A stretch of 6,711 nt of DNA from positions 1 to 6,711 of the forward strand of contig JAFXMP010000027.1 in the NCBI GenBank assembly GCA_017530275.1, in the 5' to 3' direction. The notes under the pieces are model-generated. The model was not told the origin of the DNA and searched no databases. It saw nothing but the letters and a program-made list of their open reading frames with translations. Every line of letters starts with the position of its first letter. Position 1 is the stretch's first letter. Below are positions 6,077-6,711 of this stretch, in pieces. The stretch comes from Clostridia bacterium. GTDB taxonomy: Bacteria > Bacillota_A > Clostridia > Christensenellales > Aristaeellaceae. Both the position numbers and the translations under genes were made by a program.

Positions 6077-6711
6077 TCATTCCTCCGTATGGCTGCCTAA
6101 GATATGGTGGCAGGCCACAAAATGATTGGGCGCGGCTTCCACCCATTCGGGCACCACGTGCTGGCAGACCTCGGTGCAGTAGCGGCAGCGGGTATGGAAT
6201 TTGCAGCCTTCCGGGGGCCGGACGGGGCTGGGGATATCGCCCTCCAAAATTTGCAGCTCTTTATTGGATTCCACGTCGGTGGTGGGAATAGCGTTCATCA
6301 GCGCTTCCGTATACGGATGCAGGGGATGATTGAAAATCTCCTGGGATTCCGCCAATTCCACAATATTGCCCAAGTACATGACCCCGATGCGGTCGGAAAT
6401 ATACTTGACCACGGACAAGTCGTGGGTGATAAACATGTAGGTCAGGTTCTGCTGTTCCTTTAGGTCCTGCAGAAGGTTGATGATCTGGCTTTGTATGGAT
6501 ACGTCCAGGGCGCTGACCGCTTCGTCGCACACCACGAACTTGGGCCGCACAGCCAGGGAACGGGCAATGCCGATGCGCTGGCGCTGTCCGCCGGAGAATT
6601 GGTGGGGATAGCGGTGGATGAAGTACGCCTGCAAGCCCGCTTCCTCCATGACCTTGATGATATTCTCCTGGAGCCTTTCGTCGGCCTTTTTGAACATCTT
6701 ATGAGCCATCA
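6077..6711 (-). CDS. Oligopeptide/dipeptide ABC transporter ATP-binding protein (partial, N-terminus outside window)
   Basis: The 210 residues present are the C-terminal two-thirds of an OppF/DppF-like ATPase, which powers import of peptides (or, in related systems, nickel or sugars) through a membrane permease. Counting from the first Met in the window, it shows the signature FSGGQRQR (38-45), Walker B FVVCDE with catalytic Glu63, D-loop SALD (66-69) and H-loop His96 in FITHDLS. The oligo_HPY tail follows, with HPLHPYTEALMNAIP (128-142). Four cysteines in CKFHTRCRYCTEVC (169-182) match the C-terminal cluster known in this family. Walker A lies beyond the edge. The Met at 6709 is internal by homology, not a start. 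Walker B has CDEAVSALD instead of CDEPVSALD, a variation I recall from other OppF proteins. The substrate cannot be told; the permease and binding-protein genes would lie further right. Confidence 0.9.
   Translation of the reverse strand, partial: MAHKMFKKADERLQENIIKVMEEAGLQAYFIHRYPHQFSGGQRQRIGIARSLAVRPKFVVCDEAVSALDVSIQSQIINLLQDLKEQQNLTYMFITHDLSVVKYISDRIGVMYLGNIVELAESQEIFNHPLHPYTEALMNAIPTTDVESNKELQILEGDIPSPVRPPEGCKFHTRCRYCTEVCQHVVPEWVEAAPNHFVACHHILGSHTEE

Overview
All genes in this window read on the minus strand, so transcription runs from high to low coordinates. Base composition is fairly GC-rich by eye. Strong GGAGG-type ribosome binding sites, a SigB/F/G-type sigma factor, a Spo0B-like kinase and a YlbF-family protein point to a Gram-positive, Clostridia-like (Bacillota) bacterium. 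That assignment is inference; no rRNA or other taxonomic marker is present.

Right edge (5858-6711): the 3' two-thirds of an oligopeptide/dipeptide ABC transporter ATPase runs off the window. It is followed 3 nt later by a small gene for a 71-residue membrane protein. A strong hairpin terminator (5790-5832) closes this operon.

Centre (2225-5783): a near-consensus sigma-A promoter (TTTACA, 17 nt, TATAAT) and a strong ribosome binding site lead into dnaE, the alpha subunit of DNA polymerase III. The reading frame is full length (1164 codons before the stop) and well conserved. However, it contains two in-frame amber codons (TAG) at codons 378 and 701 and no frameshift. The catalytic aspartates lie after the first TAG, so the gene makes a polymerase only if TAG is read through or reassigned. 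Otherwise it is a recently inactivated copy or carries sequence errors. This is the main finding.

Left (233-2228): three regulatory genes follow dnaE without gaps, each start overlapping the previous stop as ATGA. They are an RsbW/SpoIIAB-like anti-sigma protein whose ATP-binding motifs look lost, a SigB/F/G-type sigma factor, and a membrane-anchored Spo0B-type histidine kinase with intact catalytic motifs. After 68 nt comes the start of a YlbF-family gene that runs off the left edge. Together these suggest a stress or developmental control module co-transcribed with a replicative polymerase. No anti-anti-sigma (STAS) gene or response regulator is seen here.

No tRNA, rRNA, CRISPR array or mobile element was recognised, and no gene-free stretch exceeds 140 nt.
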